Positions 1 through 8,960 of a DNA stretch of 64,000 bases are shown here, piece by piece. The DNA lies in NCBI RefSeq assembly GCF_020217485.1, contig NZ_JAEKMI010000012.1, positions 62,001 to 126,000 of the forward strand, read 5' to 3'. The position numbers were made by a program, and so were the translations under genes. The DNA comes from Mycobacterium sp. WUMAC-067. GTDB lineage: Bacteria; Actinomycetota; Actinomycetes; Mycobacteriales; Mycobacteriaceae. Position 1 is the first letter of the stretch, and every line of letters starts with the position of its first letter. The notes below the pieces were generated by a model, which was given only the letters and a program-made list of their open reading frames with translations, had not been told where the DNA came from and searched no databases.

Positions 1-1
1 G

Positions 2-361
2 GAGCTGACGGTGCCGCCGTGGGCGGTCGTCGGGCTCGGCAGCCAGGCCGAATTGCTGACGCACGCCGACGTGGTGATCTGCGGCGGCGGGCACGGAATG
101 GTGGCCAAGACGCTGCTGGCGGGCGTGCCGCTGGTCGCGGTGCCCGGCGGCGGCGACCAGTGGGAGATCGCCAACCGGATGGTCCGCCAGGGCAGCGCGC
201 GGCTGGTTCGGCCGCTGACCGCCGACGCGCTGGTGGCCGCGGTCAACGAGGTGCTGGCGTCGCCCCGCTACCGGGCCGCGGCGCAACGAGCCGCCGCCGG
301 CATCGCCGAGGTCGCCGACCCGGTCCGGGTGTGCCACGACGCGCTGGCGGTGGCCGGATGA
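2..361 (+). CDS. Glycosyltransferase, C-terminal part (5' end outside window)
   Basis: The reading frame is already open at the window edge and stops with TGA at 359-361, so only about the last 119 residues are present. The visible part is the donor-binding half of a UDP-glucuronosyltransferase/MGT-like (GT1) enzyme: a CGGGHGMVAKTLLAGVPLV stretch, a GGGDQWEIANRM stretch, and a C-terminal helix rich in Ala and Arg. Such enzymes move a sugar from a nucleotide donor to a lipid or small acceptor. By position it matches the gene before recA in M. tuberculosis (Rv2739c, recalled). The acceptor is unknown. A GTG at 11 is in frame but is most likely internal. Confidence 0.85.
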   Translation, partial: ELTVPPWAVVGLGSQAELLTHADVVICGGGHGMVAKTLLAGVPLVAVPGGGDQWEIANRMVRQGSARLVRPLTADALVAAVNEVLASPRYRAAAQRAAAGIAEVADPVRVCHDALAVAG

Positions 362-410
362 CCCGCCGCGCATCCCCTTATGCTCCTTATGCTTCGGCGG
401 GAGGCATGCA

Positions 411-683
411 ATGAGGATGATCGCGGCAGTCACGGCCGGCGCCCTGATGGCCGGCTCGGTATTCGGGGCGGGTGTCGCACGCGCCGACAGCCCCGAGGAG
501 CAGCAGGCCTGCCGGTTGATGGACGATCCGGCCGCCGCCGAGCAGGGGCTCGGGCCCGCCGAATACGCCTTCATGCAGTTGCGCGCCACGATGTCGGCGC
601 AGCGCGCCCGCGACACCATGTCCCTCGCGGCCCAGGAGGACTGCCCGAATCACATCATCGACCTGCCGGCGAGCTGGCGGTGA
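411..683 (+). CDS. Small secreted protein with two cysteines
   Basis: This 90-residue protein starts MRMIAAVTAGALMAGSVFGA and has a clear Sec signal peptide with likely cleavage after the ARA at residues 23-25. The mature part is about 65 residues, begins DSPEEQQAC and holds just two Cys, one near the new N-terminus and one near the end (DCPNH), which could form one disulfide. It resembles the many small exported mycobacterial proteins of unknown function (DUF732-like in size and layout), but I cannot assign a family firmly. A purine-rich AGGC precedes the ATG. It sits 50 bp after the glycosyltransferase on the same strand. Confidence 0.7.
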   Translation: MRMIAAVTAGALMAGSVFGAGVARADSPEEQQACRLMDDPAAAEQGLGPAEYAFMQLRATMSAQRARDTMSLAAQEDCPNHIIDLPASWR

Positions 684-723
684 CGGCGTTCGCGCCCGGG
701 TGTCCGATCCATGCCCGCTGGGT

Positions 724-930
724 ATGTTCACTGGCGTGCGGCTAACGGAGTTTCACGAGCGGGTGGTGCTGCGCTTCGGTACCACCTACGGGTCATCGGT
801 CTTGGTCGATCACGTGCTGACGGGTTTCGACGGGCGGACGGCCGCCCAGGCCATCGAGGAGGGGATCGAGCCCCGCGACGTCTGGCGGGCATTGTGCGTC
901 GACTTCGACGTGCCCCACGAGCAGTGGTGA
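724..930 (+). CDS. DUF3046 family protein
   Basis: A short protein of 68 residues with the VRLTEFHERVVLRFG start typical of DUF3046, a family usually found just upstream of recA in actinobacteria (Rv2738c in M. tuberculosis, recalled). Its function is unknown. The motif DHVLTGFDGRTAAQAIEEG is followed by PRDVWRALC. I chose ATG at 724; GTG at 736 (VRLTEF) is an equally plausible start, and neither has a strong ribosome binding site. An in-frame ATG at 700 would add a tail that looks non-conserved. Convergent with the flavodoxin-like gene that follows. Confidence 0.8.
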   Translation: MFTGVRLTEFHERVVLRFGTTYGSSVLVDHVLTGFDGRTAAQAIEEGIEPRDVWRALCVDFDVPHEQW

Positions 931-940
931 TCCGCGCGCG

Positions 941-1567
941 TTATTCGTATGCCGGATAAGGGTTTTGGCGCAGCACGGCGGCCAGGTGGATGGCGTTGCG
1001 GGCCGCGTTGCCGGTGGCGGACGCGACTGCCTCGGGGACGTCGTCGAGGTCGGTGTAGTCCGTGCCCTGCATGGCCTCGCCGTTCCAGTAGGTGCAGCCC
1101 TGCGCGGGGATCGAGAACCCGATGTCGTTGAGCGCCTGAAAGAGGTCGGCCACGATCTTGTGCGCGCCGTCCTCGTTGCCGACGACCCCCGCCAGCGCCA
1201 CCTTGCCCACCATCGCCGGCCGTCCCGCGTCGTCGGTGTCGGACAGCTCGGCATCGAGGCGCTCCAGGACGCGCTGCGCGACGCTGGACATGTGCCCGAC
1301 CCAGGTGGGCGTCGACACGATGACGATGTCCGCCGCCTTGACCTTGGTCAGCAGCGCCGGCCACTCGTCGCCCGGCCCCATGTCCGCCTCGACACCGGGC
1401 AGCAGCGCCAGGTCCACGCACCGCACCTTCTCGCCCTCGACGCCCGCGCCGCGCAGCGCATCGAGCAACTGATCGGCGAGCAGCTCGCTGCTGGACGGCG
1501 CGGGGCTCTTCTTCAACGAGCAGATCAGCGCGAGGGCGCGCAGGGATTGCGCTGCGGGTGAGGCCAT
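941..1567 (-). CDS. Flavodoxin-like / NADPH-dependent FMN reductase family protein
   Basis: A 208-residue protein with the flavodoxin fold of the PF03358 group. LRALALICSLKK is the first beta strand and phosphate-binding loop, and STPTWVGHMSSVAQRVLERL is the characteristic flavin-loop region. These proteins bind FMN and move electrons from NAD(P)H. It lies 46 bp downstream of the FhuF-like gene on the same strand, so the two are probably co-transcribed and may act together, for example in reducing ferric iron (inference). ATG at 1567 opens the conserved domain; ORF further upstream runs into the neighbour. M. tuberculosis lacks it at this place as far as I recall. Confidence 0.8.
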   Translation of the reverse strand: MASPAAQSLRALALICSLKKSPAPSSSELLADQLLDALRGAGVEGEKVRCVDLALLPGVEADMGPGDEWPALLTKVKAADIVIVSTPTWVGHMSSVAQRVLERLDAELSDTDDAGRPAMVGKVALAGVVGNEDGAHKIVADLFQALNDIGFSIPAQGCTYWNGEAMQGTDYTDLDDVPEAVASATGNAARNAIHLAAVLRQNPYPAYE

Positions 1568-1613
1568 GGCTGGCCGCATACCCCGGCGCGGCGGCACCAA
1601 ACGACGCCCGGTC

Positions 1614-2279
1614 CTACCGTGGCGTCCGCTGAAGCGCGCAGTCGCCGCACAGGGAGCCCCCGGGCAGGCGATAGAACAGGCAGCAGCTGCGGCGCCGGAA
1701 GCCCAGCTGCGGGCCGGCGAGGACACCGGATCCGGCCAGCACGCCGGTGTCCAACAGGGAGCGGGTCGTCTCGATGATCGCGCCGCGCATGTCGGACCGC
1801 GCCGAAAGCAGCGCCCGCGCGGCCCCCACCAGCGCGGAGGCGATGTTGCCCGCGAGCAGGGCGGGCGCCAGCTTGACCCGCAGGCCGGCGGCGAGCGGGC
1901 GCATGTGCTCGCTCACCACGACGCGATACAGCGCGTCCGGTGCGGGCGAGGTGATGGGTTTCCCGAGGGGTTTGGGCAGTCGCAGCTGTGCGCCGTCGTC
2001 GGCGCGCTGCAGGTCGTCGAGGTCGGGCAGGACGCCGTGGCCGATCGCGCACGCGAGCACCGGCGACCACAGCCGGGTGGCGTGGCCGAGATGAACCAGT
2101 GAGGCGCCGATCCGCGAGTCGGTGGAGCCGTAGCGCCGGACGGTGGCGTCGACCAGGTCGGCGCAGCCGTCGGCATAGGACTGCTTGACCGGATGCCATC
2201 CCGCCGCGTCGCCCCCGACGGTCAGGGCGAAAAAGCCTCCGTAGGAAGCCGTTTCGGCCAGCTCGGTGGAGATGTCCAT
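1614..2279 (-). CDS. FhuF-like (2Fe-2S) ferric-siderophore reductase-type protein
   Basis: 221 residues. The C-terminus carries RRRSCCLFYRLPGG followed by LCGDCAL. This is the CC-x(n)-C-x2-C cluster that binds a [2Fe-2S] centre in FhuF, the E. coli ferrioxamine reductase. The N-terminal two thirds match the general length and Leu/Ala-rich helical look of that family. The likely role is one-electron reduction of ferric chelates in the cytosol. It is the first gene of a probable two-gene operon with the flavodoxin-like protein and is divergent from recA; the recA SOS box lies only 97 bp from its ATG. The physiological substrate is unproven. Confidence 0.75.
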   Translation of the reverse strand: MDISTELAETASYGGFFALTVGGDAAGWHPVKQSYADGCADLVDATVRRYGSTDSRIGASLVHLGHATRLWSPVLACAIGHGVLPDLDDLQRADDGAQLRLPKPLGKPITSPAPDALYRVVVSEHMRPLAAGLRVKLAPALLAGNIASALVGAARALLSARSDMRGAIIETTRSLLDTGVLAGSGVLAGPQLGFRRRSCCLFYRLPGGSLCGDCALQRTPR

Positions 2280-2375
2280 CGCGTCGCGCCCGCCTCTTGA
2301 GGAAGTCCGCCCGGAAGCCCCGTCGACGCCTTTCGGTAGCCGATGTTGCCACACGACCGGCGTGTCAGGCTTGAA

Positions 2376-2391
2376 TCGAACACCTGTTCGG
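2376..2391. promoter_or_regulatory. LexA/SOS box between recA and the FhuF-like gene
   Basis: TCGAACACCTGTTCGG matches the mycobacterial LexA operator TCGAAC-N4-GTTCGA in 11 of 12 fixed positions. It sits 106 bp before recA and 97 bp before the divergent FhuF-like gene. LexA repression of recA from such a box is established in mycobacteria; an effect on the other gene is only inferred from position. Confidence 0.85.
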
Positions 2392-2419
2392 CTAGTGTGG
2401 TGAGCGTTCGCCAGTCAAC

Positions 2420-2442
2420 TTGTCGGTGGCCTTCTCTAGTGT
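2420..2442 (+). promoter_or_regulatory. recA proximal promoter of the RecA-independent (PafBC) type
   Basis: TTGTCGGTG, eight bases, then TAGTGT. This fits the RecA-NDp motif (TTGTCRGTG-N8-TAnnnT) that drives LexA-independent, PafBC-dependent damage induction in mycobacteria. It lies downstream of the SOS box, with the TAGTGT ending 54 bases before the recA ATG, as in the two-promoter arrangement known for M. tuberculosis recA. Confidence 0.8.
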
Positions 2443-2496
2443 CACCGCCAACCGACCGATACCGGTCAGACGAACACCGACTATAGGAGAGGCACC

Positions 2497-3546
2497 ATGG
2501 CGCAAGCCCCCGATCGCGAAAAGGCTCTCGAACTGGCGATGGCCCAGATCGAAAAGAGCTACGGCAAAGGCTCGGTGATGCGTCTCGGCGACGAGACGCG
2601 TCAGCCGATCTCGACCATCCCGACCGGATCCATCGCACTGGACGTGGCCCTGGGCATCGGCGGCCTGCCCCGCGGGCGGGTCGTGGAGATCTACGGCCCG
2701 GAATCCTCGGGTAAGACCACCGTCGCCCTGCACGCCGTGGCCAACGCCCAGGCCGCCGGCGGCGTCGCGGCCTTCATCGACGCCGAGCACGCCCTGGACC
2801 CGGAGTACGCCAAGAAACTCGGCGTGGACACCGATTCCCTGCTGGTCAGCCAGCCGGATACGGGGGAGCAGGCCCTCGAGATCGCCGACATGCTGATCCG
2901 CTCCGGCGCTCTGGACATCCTGGTCATCGACTCGGTGGCCGCGCTGGTGCCGCGCGCCGAGCTCGAAGGCGAGATGGGGGACAGCCACGTCGGTCTGCAG
3001 GCCCGGCTGATGAGCCAGGCGCTGCGGAAAATGACTGGCGCGCTGAACAATTCGGGCACCACCGCGATCTTCATCAACCAGCTCCGCGAGAAGATCGGGG
3101 TGATGTTCGGCAGCCCCGAAACCACCACGGGTGGAAAGGCGTTGAAGTTCTACGCGTCGGTGCGCATGGACGTGCGCCGGATCGAGACGCTCAAGGACGG
3201 CACCAACGCGGTCGGTAACCGCACCCGGGTCAAGATCGTCAAGAACAAGGTGGCACCGCCCTTCAAGCAGGCCGAGTTCGACATCCTCTACGGCCAGGGG
3301 ATCAGCCGGGAAGGCTCGCTGATCGATATGGGTGTGGAGCACGGCTTCATCCGTAAGTCCGGCTCCTGGTTCACCTATGAGGGCGAGCAGCTCGGCCAGG
3401 GCAAGGAGAACGCTCGTACCTTCTTGATGGAGAACGACGACGTGGCCAACGAGATCGAGAAGAAGATCAAGGAAAAGCTTGGCATTGGCGCGGTCATGAC
3501 CGATGACCCCTCCGGTGATGTCCTCCCCGCACCCGTCGACTTCTGA
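2497..3546 (+). CDS. recA: Recombinase RecA (intein-free)
   Basis: A full-length 349-residue RecA. It forms filaments on single-stranded DNA, performs strand exchange and triggers LexA self-cleavage. Walker A GPESSGKT is at 67-74, the Walker B region is [12 protein letters not shown], and loop 2 follows [14 protein letters not shown]. The M. tuberculosis intein sits after a VKNK motif before a Cys; here VKNK ends at residue 251 and residue 252 is Val with no insertion, so this is an uninterrupted allele. AGGAGAGG lies a few bases before the ATG. The 3' end overlaps recX by 44 bp, indicating co-transcription and coupling. Confidence 0.98.
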   Translation: MAQAPDREKALELAMAQIEKSYGKGSVMRLGDETRQPISTIPTGSIALDVALGIGGLPRGRVVEIYGPESSGKTTVALHAVANAQAAGGVAAFIDAEHALDPEYAKKLGVDTDSLLVSQPDTGEQALEIADMLIRSGALDILVIDSVAALVPRAELEGEMGDSHVGLQARLMSQALRKMTGALNNSGTTAIFINQLREKIGVMFGSPETTTGGKALKFYASVRMDVRRIETLKDGTNAVGNRTRVKIVKNKVAPPFKQAEFDILYGQGISREGSLIDMGVEHGFIRKSGSWFTYEGEQLGQGKENARTFLMENDDVANEIEKKIKEKLGIGAVMTDDPSGDVLPAPVDF

Positions 3547-4033
3547 GCCCTCCCGCGAAGAGCAGGCGCGGGTGTTGTGCCTGCGCCTGCTCACCGCGAG
3601 AGCGCGCACCCGGGCCGAGCTGCACGGCCGGCTGGCCAAGCGCGGCTATCCCGACGACGTCAGCGAGCGGGTGCTCGACCGGTTGGCCTCCGTCGGCCTG
3701 ATCGATGACACCGACTTCGCTCAGCAGTGGGTGCGGTCCCGTCGCGCGCACGCCGGAAAAAGCAAGCGCGCCTTGGCCGCCGAGTTGCACACCAAGGGCG
3801 TCGACAATGACGTGATCACCACCGTGCTGGCCGGCATCGACGCCGGTGCCGAGCGGGACCGGGCCGAGCAGCTGGTCCGGGCCAAGCTGCGTCGCGAGAC
3901 GCTGGCCGACGATGACGCGCGGGTGACGCGCCGGCTGGTGGGGATGCTGGCGCGCCGTGGCTACAGCCAGAACCTCGCGTGCGAGGTGGTGTTCGCCGAG
4001 CTGGCCGCCGAGCGGGAGCGCCGCCGCGTCTAG
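3503..4033 (+). CDS. recX: Regulatory protein RecX
   Basis: 176 residues, made of the three-helix tandem repeats typical of RecX, with the family blocks [35 protein letters not shown] and [13 protein letters not shown]. RecX binds within the RecA filament groove and limits RecA activity; in mycobacteria it offsets the toxicity of excess RecA. The gene begins inside the recA 3' end, so it is made from the recA message and shares its SOS control. ATG at 3503 is used here; ATG at 3518 (MSSPHP) is an alternative, and neither has a good Shine-Dalgarno, consistent with translational coupling. Confidence 0.95.
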   Translation: MTPPVMSSPHPSTSEPSREEQARVLCLRLLTARARTRAELHGRLAKRGYPDDVSERVLDRLASVGLIDDTDFAQQWVRSRRAHAGKSKRALAAELHTKGVDNDVITTVLAGIDAGAERDRAEQLVRAKLRRETLADDDARVTRRLVGMLARRGYSQNLACEVVFAELAAERERRRV

Positions 4034-4085
4034 CCCGGTGACGTGCGGTTTCTCGCGTGCCGACCGGCCGCCGTACCATGGCCCC

Positions 4086-5636
4086 GTGACTTCGATGGTG
4101 CGAGAGGCCGTGGCGCGAGACGCCGCAACGGTGCGCACCTACCAGGTCCGCACCTACGGCTGCCAGATGAACGTCCACGATTCCGAGCGGTTGGCGGGCC
4201 TACTGGAAGCGGCCGGATATCAGCGGGCGGCCGAGGGCGCCGACGCCGACGTGGTGGTTTTCAACACCTGCGCGGTCCGCGAAAACGCCGACAACAAGTT
4301 GTACGGCAACCTCAGCCACCTGGCACCGCGCAAGCGCGAAGATCCCGAGATGCAGATCGCGGTCGGGGGCTGCCTGGCGCAAAAGGACCGGGACGCGTTG
4401 CTGCGCAAGGCGCCGTGGGTCGACGTCATCTTCGGCACCCACAACATCGGATCGCTACCCACCCTGCTGGAGCGGGCCCGGCACAACAAGGTCGCCCAGG
4501 TCGAAATCGCCGAGGCGCTGCAGGAGTTCCCGTCGTCGCTGCCCAGCGCACGCGAATCCGCTTACGCCGCTTGGGTTTCCATCTCGGTCGGATGCAACAA
4601 CAGCTGCACGTTCTGCATCGTGCCGTCGCTGCGGGGCAAAGAGGTCGACCGCAGCCCCGACGACATCCTGGCCGAGGTCGCCTCGCTGGTGGACGACGGC
4701 GTGCTCGAGGTCACGCTGCTGGGCCAGAACGTCAACGCCTACGGGGTGTCCTTCGCCGATCCCGCGCTGCCCCGCGACCGCGGCGCCTTCGCCCGCCTGC
4801 TGCGGGCCTGCGGCGACATCGACGGCCTGGAGCGGGTGCGGTTCACCTCGCCGCACCCGGCCGAATTCACCGACGACGTCATCGAGGCCATGGCGCAGAC
4901 GCCGAATGTGTGCCCCGCCCTGCACATGCCGCTGCAATCCGGATCCGACCGGGTGCTGCGCGCGATGCGCCGTTCCTACCGCGCAGAGCGCTACCTCGGC
5001 ATCATCGACCGCGTCCGGGCGGCCATGCCGCACGCCGCCATCACCACCGATCTGATCGTCGGATTTCCCGGTGAGACCGAGGAGGACTTCGCGGCCACGC
5101 TGGACGTCGTGCGCGCGGCCCGGTTCTCGGCCGCGTTCACCTTCCAGTACTCCAAGCGACCCGGCACCCCCGCCGCCGACCTCGACGGGCAGATACCGAA
5201 AGCCGTTGTGCAGGAACGCTATGAGCGGCTGGTCGCGCTGCAGGAGGAGATCTCGCTGCAGGGCAACCAGGCCCTGGTCGGGCAGACGGTCGAGCTGCTC
5301 GTCGCCACCGGCGAGGGGCGCAAGGACACCGCGACCGCGCGGATGAGCGGGCGGGCCCGCGACGGCCGGCTCGTGCACTTTGCCGTCGACCAAGCCGTCG
5401 ACCAATCCGGCGACCAAGCCGTCGACACCCGGCCGCGGCCCGGCGACATCGTCACCACCGTGATCACCGGGGCCGCGCCCCACCACCTCATCGCCGATGC
5501 GGGCATCCTGACCCATCGCCGCACCCGGGCGGGTGACGCGCACGCCACCGGGCGGCGCCCGCGCGGCATCGGTCTCGGCATGCCCGCCGTCGGGCCGCCC
5601 GCCGGCCCGGCCGAACCCCTGGGATGTGCACGATGA
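4086..5636 (+). CDS. miaB: tRNA-2-methylthio-N6-dimethylallyladenosine synthase MiaB
   Basis: 516 residues. MiaB adds the methylthio group to i6A37 in tRNAs reading UNN codons, so it acts after MiaA, encoded 4 kb downstream. The N-terminal UPF0004 domain has the auxiliary-cluster cysteines C26 (YGCQMN), C62 (NTCAVREN) and C96 (GGCLAQ). The radical-SAM motif is C170-x3-C174-x2-C177. A TRAM domain ends the protein and contains a short VDQ-rich repeat insertion. GTG at 4086 gives a length close to the known mycobacterial protein; ATG at 4095 is an alternative. The stop overlaps the next start (ATGA). Confidence 0.95.
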   Translation: MTSMVREAVARDAATVRTYQVRTYGCQMNVHDSERLAGLLEAAGYQRAAEGADADVVVFNTCAVRENADNKLYGNLSHLAPRKREDPEMQIAVGGCLAQKDRDALLRKAPWVDVIFGTHNIGSLPTLLERARHNKVAQVEIAEALQEFPSSLPSARESAYAAWVSISVGCNNSCTFCIVPSLRGKEVDRSPDDILAEVASLVDDGVLEVTLLGQNVNAYGVSFADPALPRDRGAFARLLRACGDIDGLERVRFTSPHPAEFTDDVIEAMAQTPNVCPALHMPLQSGSDRVLRAMRRSYRAERYLGIIDRVRAAMPHAAITTDLIVGFPGETEEDFAATLDVVRAARFSAAFTFQYSKRPGTPAADLDGQIPKAVVQERYERLVALQEEISLQGNQALVGQTVELLVATGEGRKDTATARMSGRARDGRLVHFAVDQAVDQSGDQAVDTRPRPGDIVTTVITGAAPHHLIADAGILTHRRTRAGDAHATGRRPRGIGLGMPAVGPPAGPAEPLGCAR

Positions 5637-6256
5637 AAGAAGAAGACCCACAGCTCGGCGCGCTGCGGACCGAGATCGAGGCCGCCGAACGGCGGGTGGC
5701 GCGCGGGTTCGATCCCGGCCCACGGGGTTTCTTCGTGTCGATCCTGGTGTTCGTGCTGCTGGGATCGTTCATCCTGCCGCACACCGGCGACGTGCGCGGC
5801 TGGGACGTGCTGTTCGGCAGCCACGGCGCCGGGGCGGCCGCGGTCGCGCTGCCGTCGCGGGTGTTCGCGTGGCTGGCGCTGGTGTTCGGCGTGGGCTTTT
5901 CGATGCTGGCGCTGGTGACCCGGCGCTGGGCGCTGGCCTGGGTTGCGCTGGCGGGCTCGGCGATCGCGGGTGCGGCGGGCATGCTGGCGATCTGGTCGCG
6001 TCAGACCGTGGCCGCGGGGCACCCGGGGCCGGGGTGGGGCCTGATCGTCGCCTGGATCACCGTGCTGCTGCTCATCTACCACTGGGCCCGCGTGGTGTGG
6101 TCGCGGACCATCGTGCAGCTCGCCGCCGAGGAGCAGCGCCGCCGCCTCGCCGCGCAGCAGCAGTCGACCTCGCTGCTGGATGACCGCGACCGCCCAGGCG
6201 CCACGGGCCGGCCCGACGATCCCGAAAGCAGTACGGGATCCGGCGGCGGCCGTTAG
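5633..6256 (+). CDS. Membrane protein of unknown function, four membrane segments
   Basis: 207 residues with a cytosolic-looking charged start ([19 protein letters not shown]), four hydrophobic segments (roughly residues 33-50, 76-96, 101-121 and 137-154) and a charged, Gln/Arg-rich C-terminal tail. It matches the position of Rv2732c. No catalytic motif is seen and I cannot assign a function. The start is fixed by the ATGA overlap with miaB, so it is translationally coupled to recA-recX-miaB. Its stop overlaps the stop of the convergent DUF349 gene by four bases. Confidence 0.85.
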   Translation: MKEEDPQLGALRTEIEAAERRVARGFDPGPRGFFVSILVFVLLGSFILPHTGDVRGWDVLFGSHGAGAAAVALPSRVFAWLALVFGVGFSMLALVTRRWALAWVALAGSAIAGAAGMLAIWSRQTVAAGHPGPGWGLIVAWITVLLLIYHWARVVWSRTIVQLAAEEQRRRLAAQQQSTSLLDDRDRPGATGRPDDPESSTGSGGGR

Positions 6257-7590
6257 GACTTGCGGCTCAGGGCCTCGACGGCCGCCTGCGCCCACTGCCG
6301 CCACTGTTCGGCGTTGGCCTTGGCCTCTTCGGCTTCTTTGGTCCGTCCCGCCGCCGCGGCCTTCTGCGCCTGTTGCTCGTATTGCTCGGCGCGGGCCTGG
6401 AATTGCTCGGCCCGGGCCTGCGCCTGGGGATCCGACCAATCCGCCTCGCCGGCGTCGCGCACCTTCTTCTCGACCGCGCGCAGCCGCCGCTCCAGCTCGG
6501 CGGAGCGCTCCCGCGGGACCTTGCCGATCGCATCCCACTTCTCGGCGATCGAGCGCAGCGCCGCCCGGGCGGCGTCGTGGTTGCTGGTGTCCAGCTTCTC
6601 GGCCTCCGCCAGCAGCGCCTCCTTGGCCGCCGCGTTGGCGCGGAACTCCGCGTCCTTTTCCGCGGTCACCGCGTTGCGGGCGGTGAAAAACACGTCCTGG
6701 GCGGCCTTGAAGCGCCGCCACAGGGCGTCGTCGACCTCCCGGGTCGCCCGTCCGGCCGCTTTCCATTCGGTGAGCAACTTGCGGAACTCCGCACTGGTCG
6801 CCGTCCAGTCGGTCGAATCGGACAGCTCCTCGGCACGCTCGCACAGCCGCTCCTTGGCCTGGCGAATTCCCGAACGCTCCCGGTCCAACTCGGCGAAATG
6901 GGCTCCCCGCCGCCGGTTGAAGGCCTCCCGGGCCGCGGAATAGCGCTTCCACAACGCGTCGTCCACCTTGCGGTCCAGGCCGCTGATCGTCTTCCACTCG
7001 TCGAGGATCGCGCGCAGCCGATCGCCGGCGGCCTTCCACTGCGTCGAGGTGGCGGACAACTCCTCGGCCTCGGCGGCCAGCGCCTCCTTGCGGGCGGTCT
7101 GGGCGGCCCGATGCTCCTCGCGTCGGGAGCGTTCCGCGGCGACGGTCGCCTCGGCGTGTTCGGCGATGCCGGTCAACCGGGCGGCCAGGGCATCGATATC
7201 GCCCAGCACCGCGGCCGTCGGCAGCGTCTCGGCCAGCTCGGACGCGTGCGCCTTGATCTTGCGCGCGTCCCCGGTCCCCGAGGCCAGCCGCTCCTCCATC
7301 AGCGTGACCTCGGTGGCGAGGTCGTCGAACCGCCGACCGAAGTGGGCGAACGCGGCCTCGCGGTCACCGGCCTGCCAGGAGCCGACGACCCGCTCTCCGG
7401 CCGCGCTGATCAACCACACCGTGCCGTCGTCGTCCACGCGCCCGAACTGGTGCGGATCGCTGCGCGGGGGCGGCACCACCACCGGGTGAGCGGCCGGGCG
7501 CGACCCCGAGCTCACCGGCCGGGGACCGGGGCGCGGCCCCGGACGCGGCACCGGCCGGGCTGAATCGTCGCGAGGCTGGTCAGCCGTCAT
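6253..7590 (-). CDS. DUF349 repeat protein (coiled-coil)
   Basis: 445 residues. After a Pro/Arg-rich disordered N-terminus come repeated DUF349 units, each with a W-K-x2[18 protein letters not shown] block (for example [20 protein letters not shown] and [20 protein letters not shown]), and a long Ala/Glu/Gln coiled coil at the C-terminus. The family is helical and of unknown biochemical role. It corresponds to Rv2731. ATG at 7590 is preceded by a GAGGG element; the frame can be extended only with a TTG at 7614. It stands alone, convergent with the membrane protein. Confidence 0.88.
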   Translation of the reverse strand: MTADQPRDDSARPVPRPGPRPGPRPVSSGSRPAAHPVVVPPPRSDPHQFGRVDDDGTVWLISAAGERVVGSWQAGDREAAFAHFGRRFDDLATEVTLMEERLASGTGDARKIKAHASELAETLPTAAVLGDIDALAARLTGIAEHAEATVAAERSRREEHRAAQTARKEALAAEAEELSATSTQWKAAGDRLRAILDEWKTISGLDRKVDDALWKRYSAAREAFNRRRGAHFAELDRERSGIRQAKERLCERAEELSDSTDWTATSAEFRKLLTEWKAAGRATREVDDALWRRFKAAQDVFFTARNAVTAEKDAEFRANAAAKEALLAEAEKLDTSNHDAARAALRSIAEKWDAIGKVPRERSAELERRLRAVEKKVRDAGEADWSDPQAQARAEQFQARAEQYEQQAQKAAAAGRTKEAEEAKANAEQWRQWAQAAVEALSRKS

Positions 7591-7982
7591 GCCCTCGTCA
7601 CTACCCTTTCGCAACCTTCCGCGCGGTTGGTGTGCCGCGCGCCTGCCGCGCGTAGCGGCACCGTCTTCTGCATCTGCGGACGACCCATCCGGGTTTTCCC
7701 AGCAGGTGCCTAACAGTATTCAAGCAGCTTGCGCCGCCACGCGCCGCCACCTTGGTATTCCGGGCGGCGGCCCCGCGCGGCACTACCTGTGACGTTCTCT
7801 TAGAGTTATCCAAGCGGTCACATAGATTGGTGAAGTAATAATCGAAAGGTCGCCCGCGGCGCGGGCCGGACGTGTGAAACGTCATAGATTTGTATCTGAA
7901 CTGAACGCGAAATGTGCGTGTATTTGCTTGCGCCCCGGGGAAAGCTGGGTCGGACGGTCGTGCGCTTGGGGGGTCGGGAAAT
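7591..7982. other. 392-bp intergenic region with AT-richer centre
   Basis: This divergent region lies between the DUF349 gene and the DMT-like transporter. In M. tuberculosis a hypothetical gene (Rv2730) is annotated around here, but no frame here shows convincing codon use. Bases about 7795-7925 are noticeably AT-richer than the surroundings and probably hold the promoter of the transporter. A small hairpin GCCCGC-GGC-GCGGGC occupies 7852-7866. I see no recognisable riboswitch. Confidence 0.5.
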
Positions 7983-8957
7983 ATGTCGAAAGTTGATGTC
8001 GCTGCGTTGATTGCCCTGTGCGCGGCGCTGGCATCGGCGATCGGCGACGTGATCCGTCAGCGCTCCGCACACGAAATCACCGACAAGCAGGTTGGGCACC
8101 TCGAACTGTTCCGCATGTCGCTGCGCGACACGCGATGGTGGATCGGCGGCATGGCCGCGGTCACGAATTACAGCCTGCAGGCCGCCGCCCTGGCATGGGG
8201 CTCGGTGGTCCTGGTGACCGCCCTGCAGGTGACCGCGCTGCTGTTCGCGCTGCCCATCTACGCGCGGCTCGCCCACCATCGCGTCAAGCCACGGGAGTGG
8301 ATGTGGGCGATGATCCTGGCCGCGGCGCTGGCGGTGGTCATCATCGTCGGCGACCCGGCGTCCGGTCACCAGCGCGCCCCGCTGCAGACCTGGGTCATCG
8401 TGGCCCTGATCATGGTCCCGCTGCTGGTGGCCTGCGTGGTGGCGGCACGAATCTGGTCCGGTAGCCCGTTCGCGCCCGTGCTGCTCGCCGTCGTGGCCGG
8501 CTCCTCGTTGGCGCTGTTCGCGGTGCTGACCAAGGGCATCGTCGAGATGTCCGAGCGCGGCGTCGTGCGCGTTCTGACGTCGCCGGAGTTCGTGCCCTGG
8601 CTGTTGGTGGCGCTGGCCGGGATGATCTTCCAGCAATCGGCTTTCCGCGCCGGCTCGCTGACCGCGTCGCTGCCGACGATGACGGTGGCAAAGCCCGTCG
8701 TCGCGGGGTTGCTCGGGGTGCTCGTGTTGGGTGAGACGCTGAACGCCAGCGGGCCCGAGGCGTTCGTGCTGATCGCCGCCGTGTCGGTGGTGATCATCGC
8801 GACGATCGCGTTGGCCCGCGGCGAGGCCGCCGCCGTCGGCGGGACCGAACCCGGCGGGGGCGCGCCGCGAAAAGTCCGAACGCGGGACGCATCCGCCGAG
8901 GATGGCCTCGGCCCCTACGGTGAGTGTCTGGTTGTCGCTGACGGCTCACGCTGCTGA
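7983..8957 (+). CDS. DMT-superfamily-like integral membrane protein
   Basis: 324 residues with nine to ten hydrophobic helices in the EamA/DMT pattern: two similar halves, a conserved GSVVLVTALQVTALLFALP region in the first and SLPTMTVAKPVVAGLLGVLV in the second. Members export or exchange small metabolites, but the substrate here is unknown. It matches Rv2729c, annotated as an integral membrane protein. ATG at 7983 opens directly on the first helix. The last 35 or so residues are hydrophilic, and the stop codon falls four bases before the 55-bp tandem repeat, so the tail may differ between strains. Confidence 0.85.
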   Translation: MSKVDVAALIALCAALASAIGDVIRQRSAHEITDKQVGHLELFRMSLRDTRWWIGGMAAVTNYSLQAAALAWGSVVLVTALQVTALLFALPIYARLAHHRVKPREWMWAMILAAALAVVIIVGDPASGHQRAPLQTWVIVALIMVPLLVACVVAARIWSGSPFAPVLLAVVAGSSLALFAVLTKGIVEMSERGVVRVLTSPEFVPWLLVALAGMIFQQSAFRAGSLTASLPTMTVAKPVVAGLLGVLVLGETLNASGPEAFVLIAAVSVVIIATIALARGEAAAVGGTEPGGGAPRKVRTRDASAEDGLGPYGECLVVADGSRC

Positions 8958-8960
8958 CTG

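Noticed and set aside
2392..3639. Long minus-strand open frame of about 415 codons over recA
   Set aside because: It lies fully antisense to recA, whose protein is certain. High GC content makes such antisense frames common; no family motif is seen.
5219..7039. Minus-strand open frame of about 600 codons
   Set aside because: It crosses miaB, the membrane protein and the DUF349 gene; its translation is Arg/Gly-rich low-complexity typical of a wrong frame.
7852..7866. Riboswitch or terminator before the DMT-like gene
   Set aside because: The hairpin is short and GC-only, and I could match no riboswitch core around it.
7601..7885. Possible small gene in the intergenic region upstream of the DMT-like transporter
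   Set aside because: No ribosome binding site, non-mycobacterial amino-acid make-up and no recognisable motif; the region is better read as promoter and leader.
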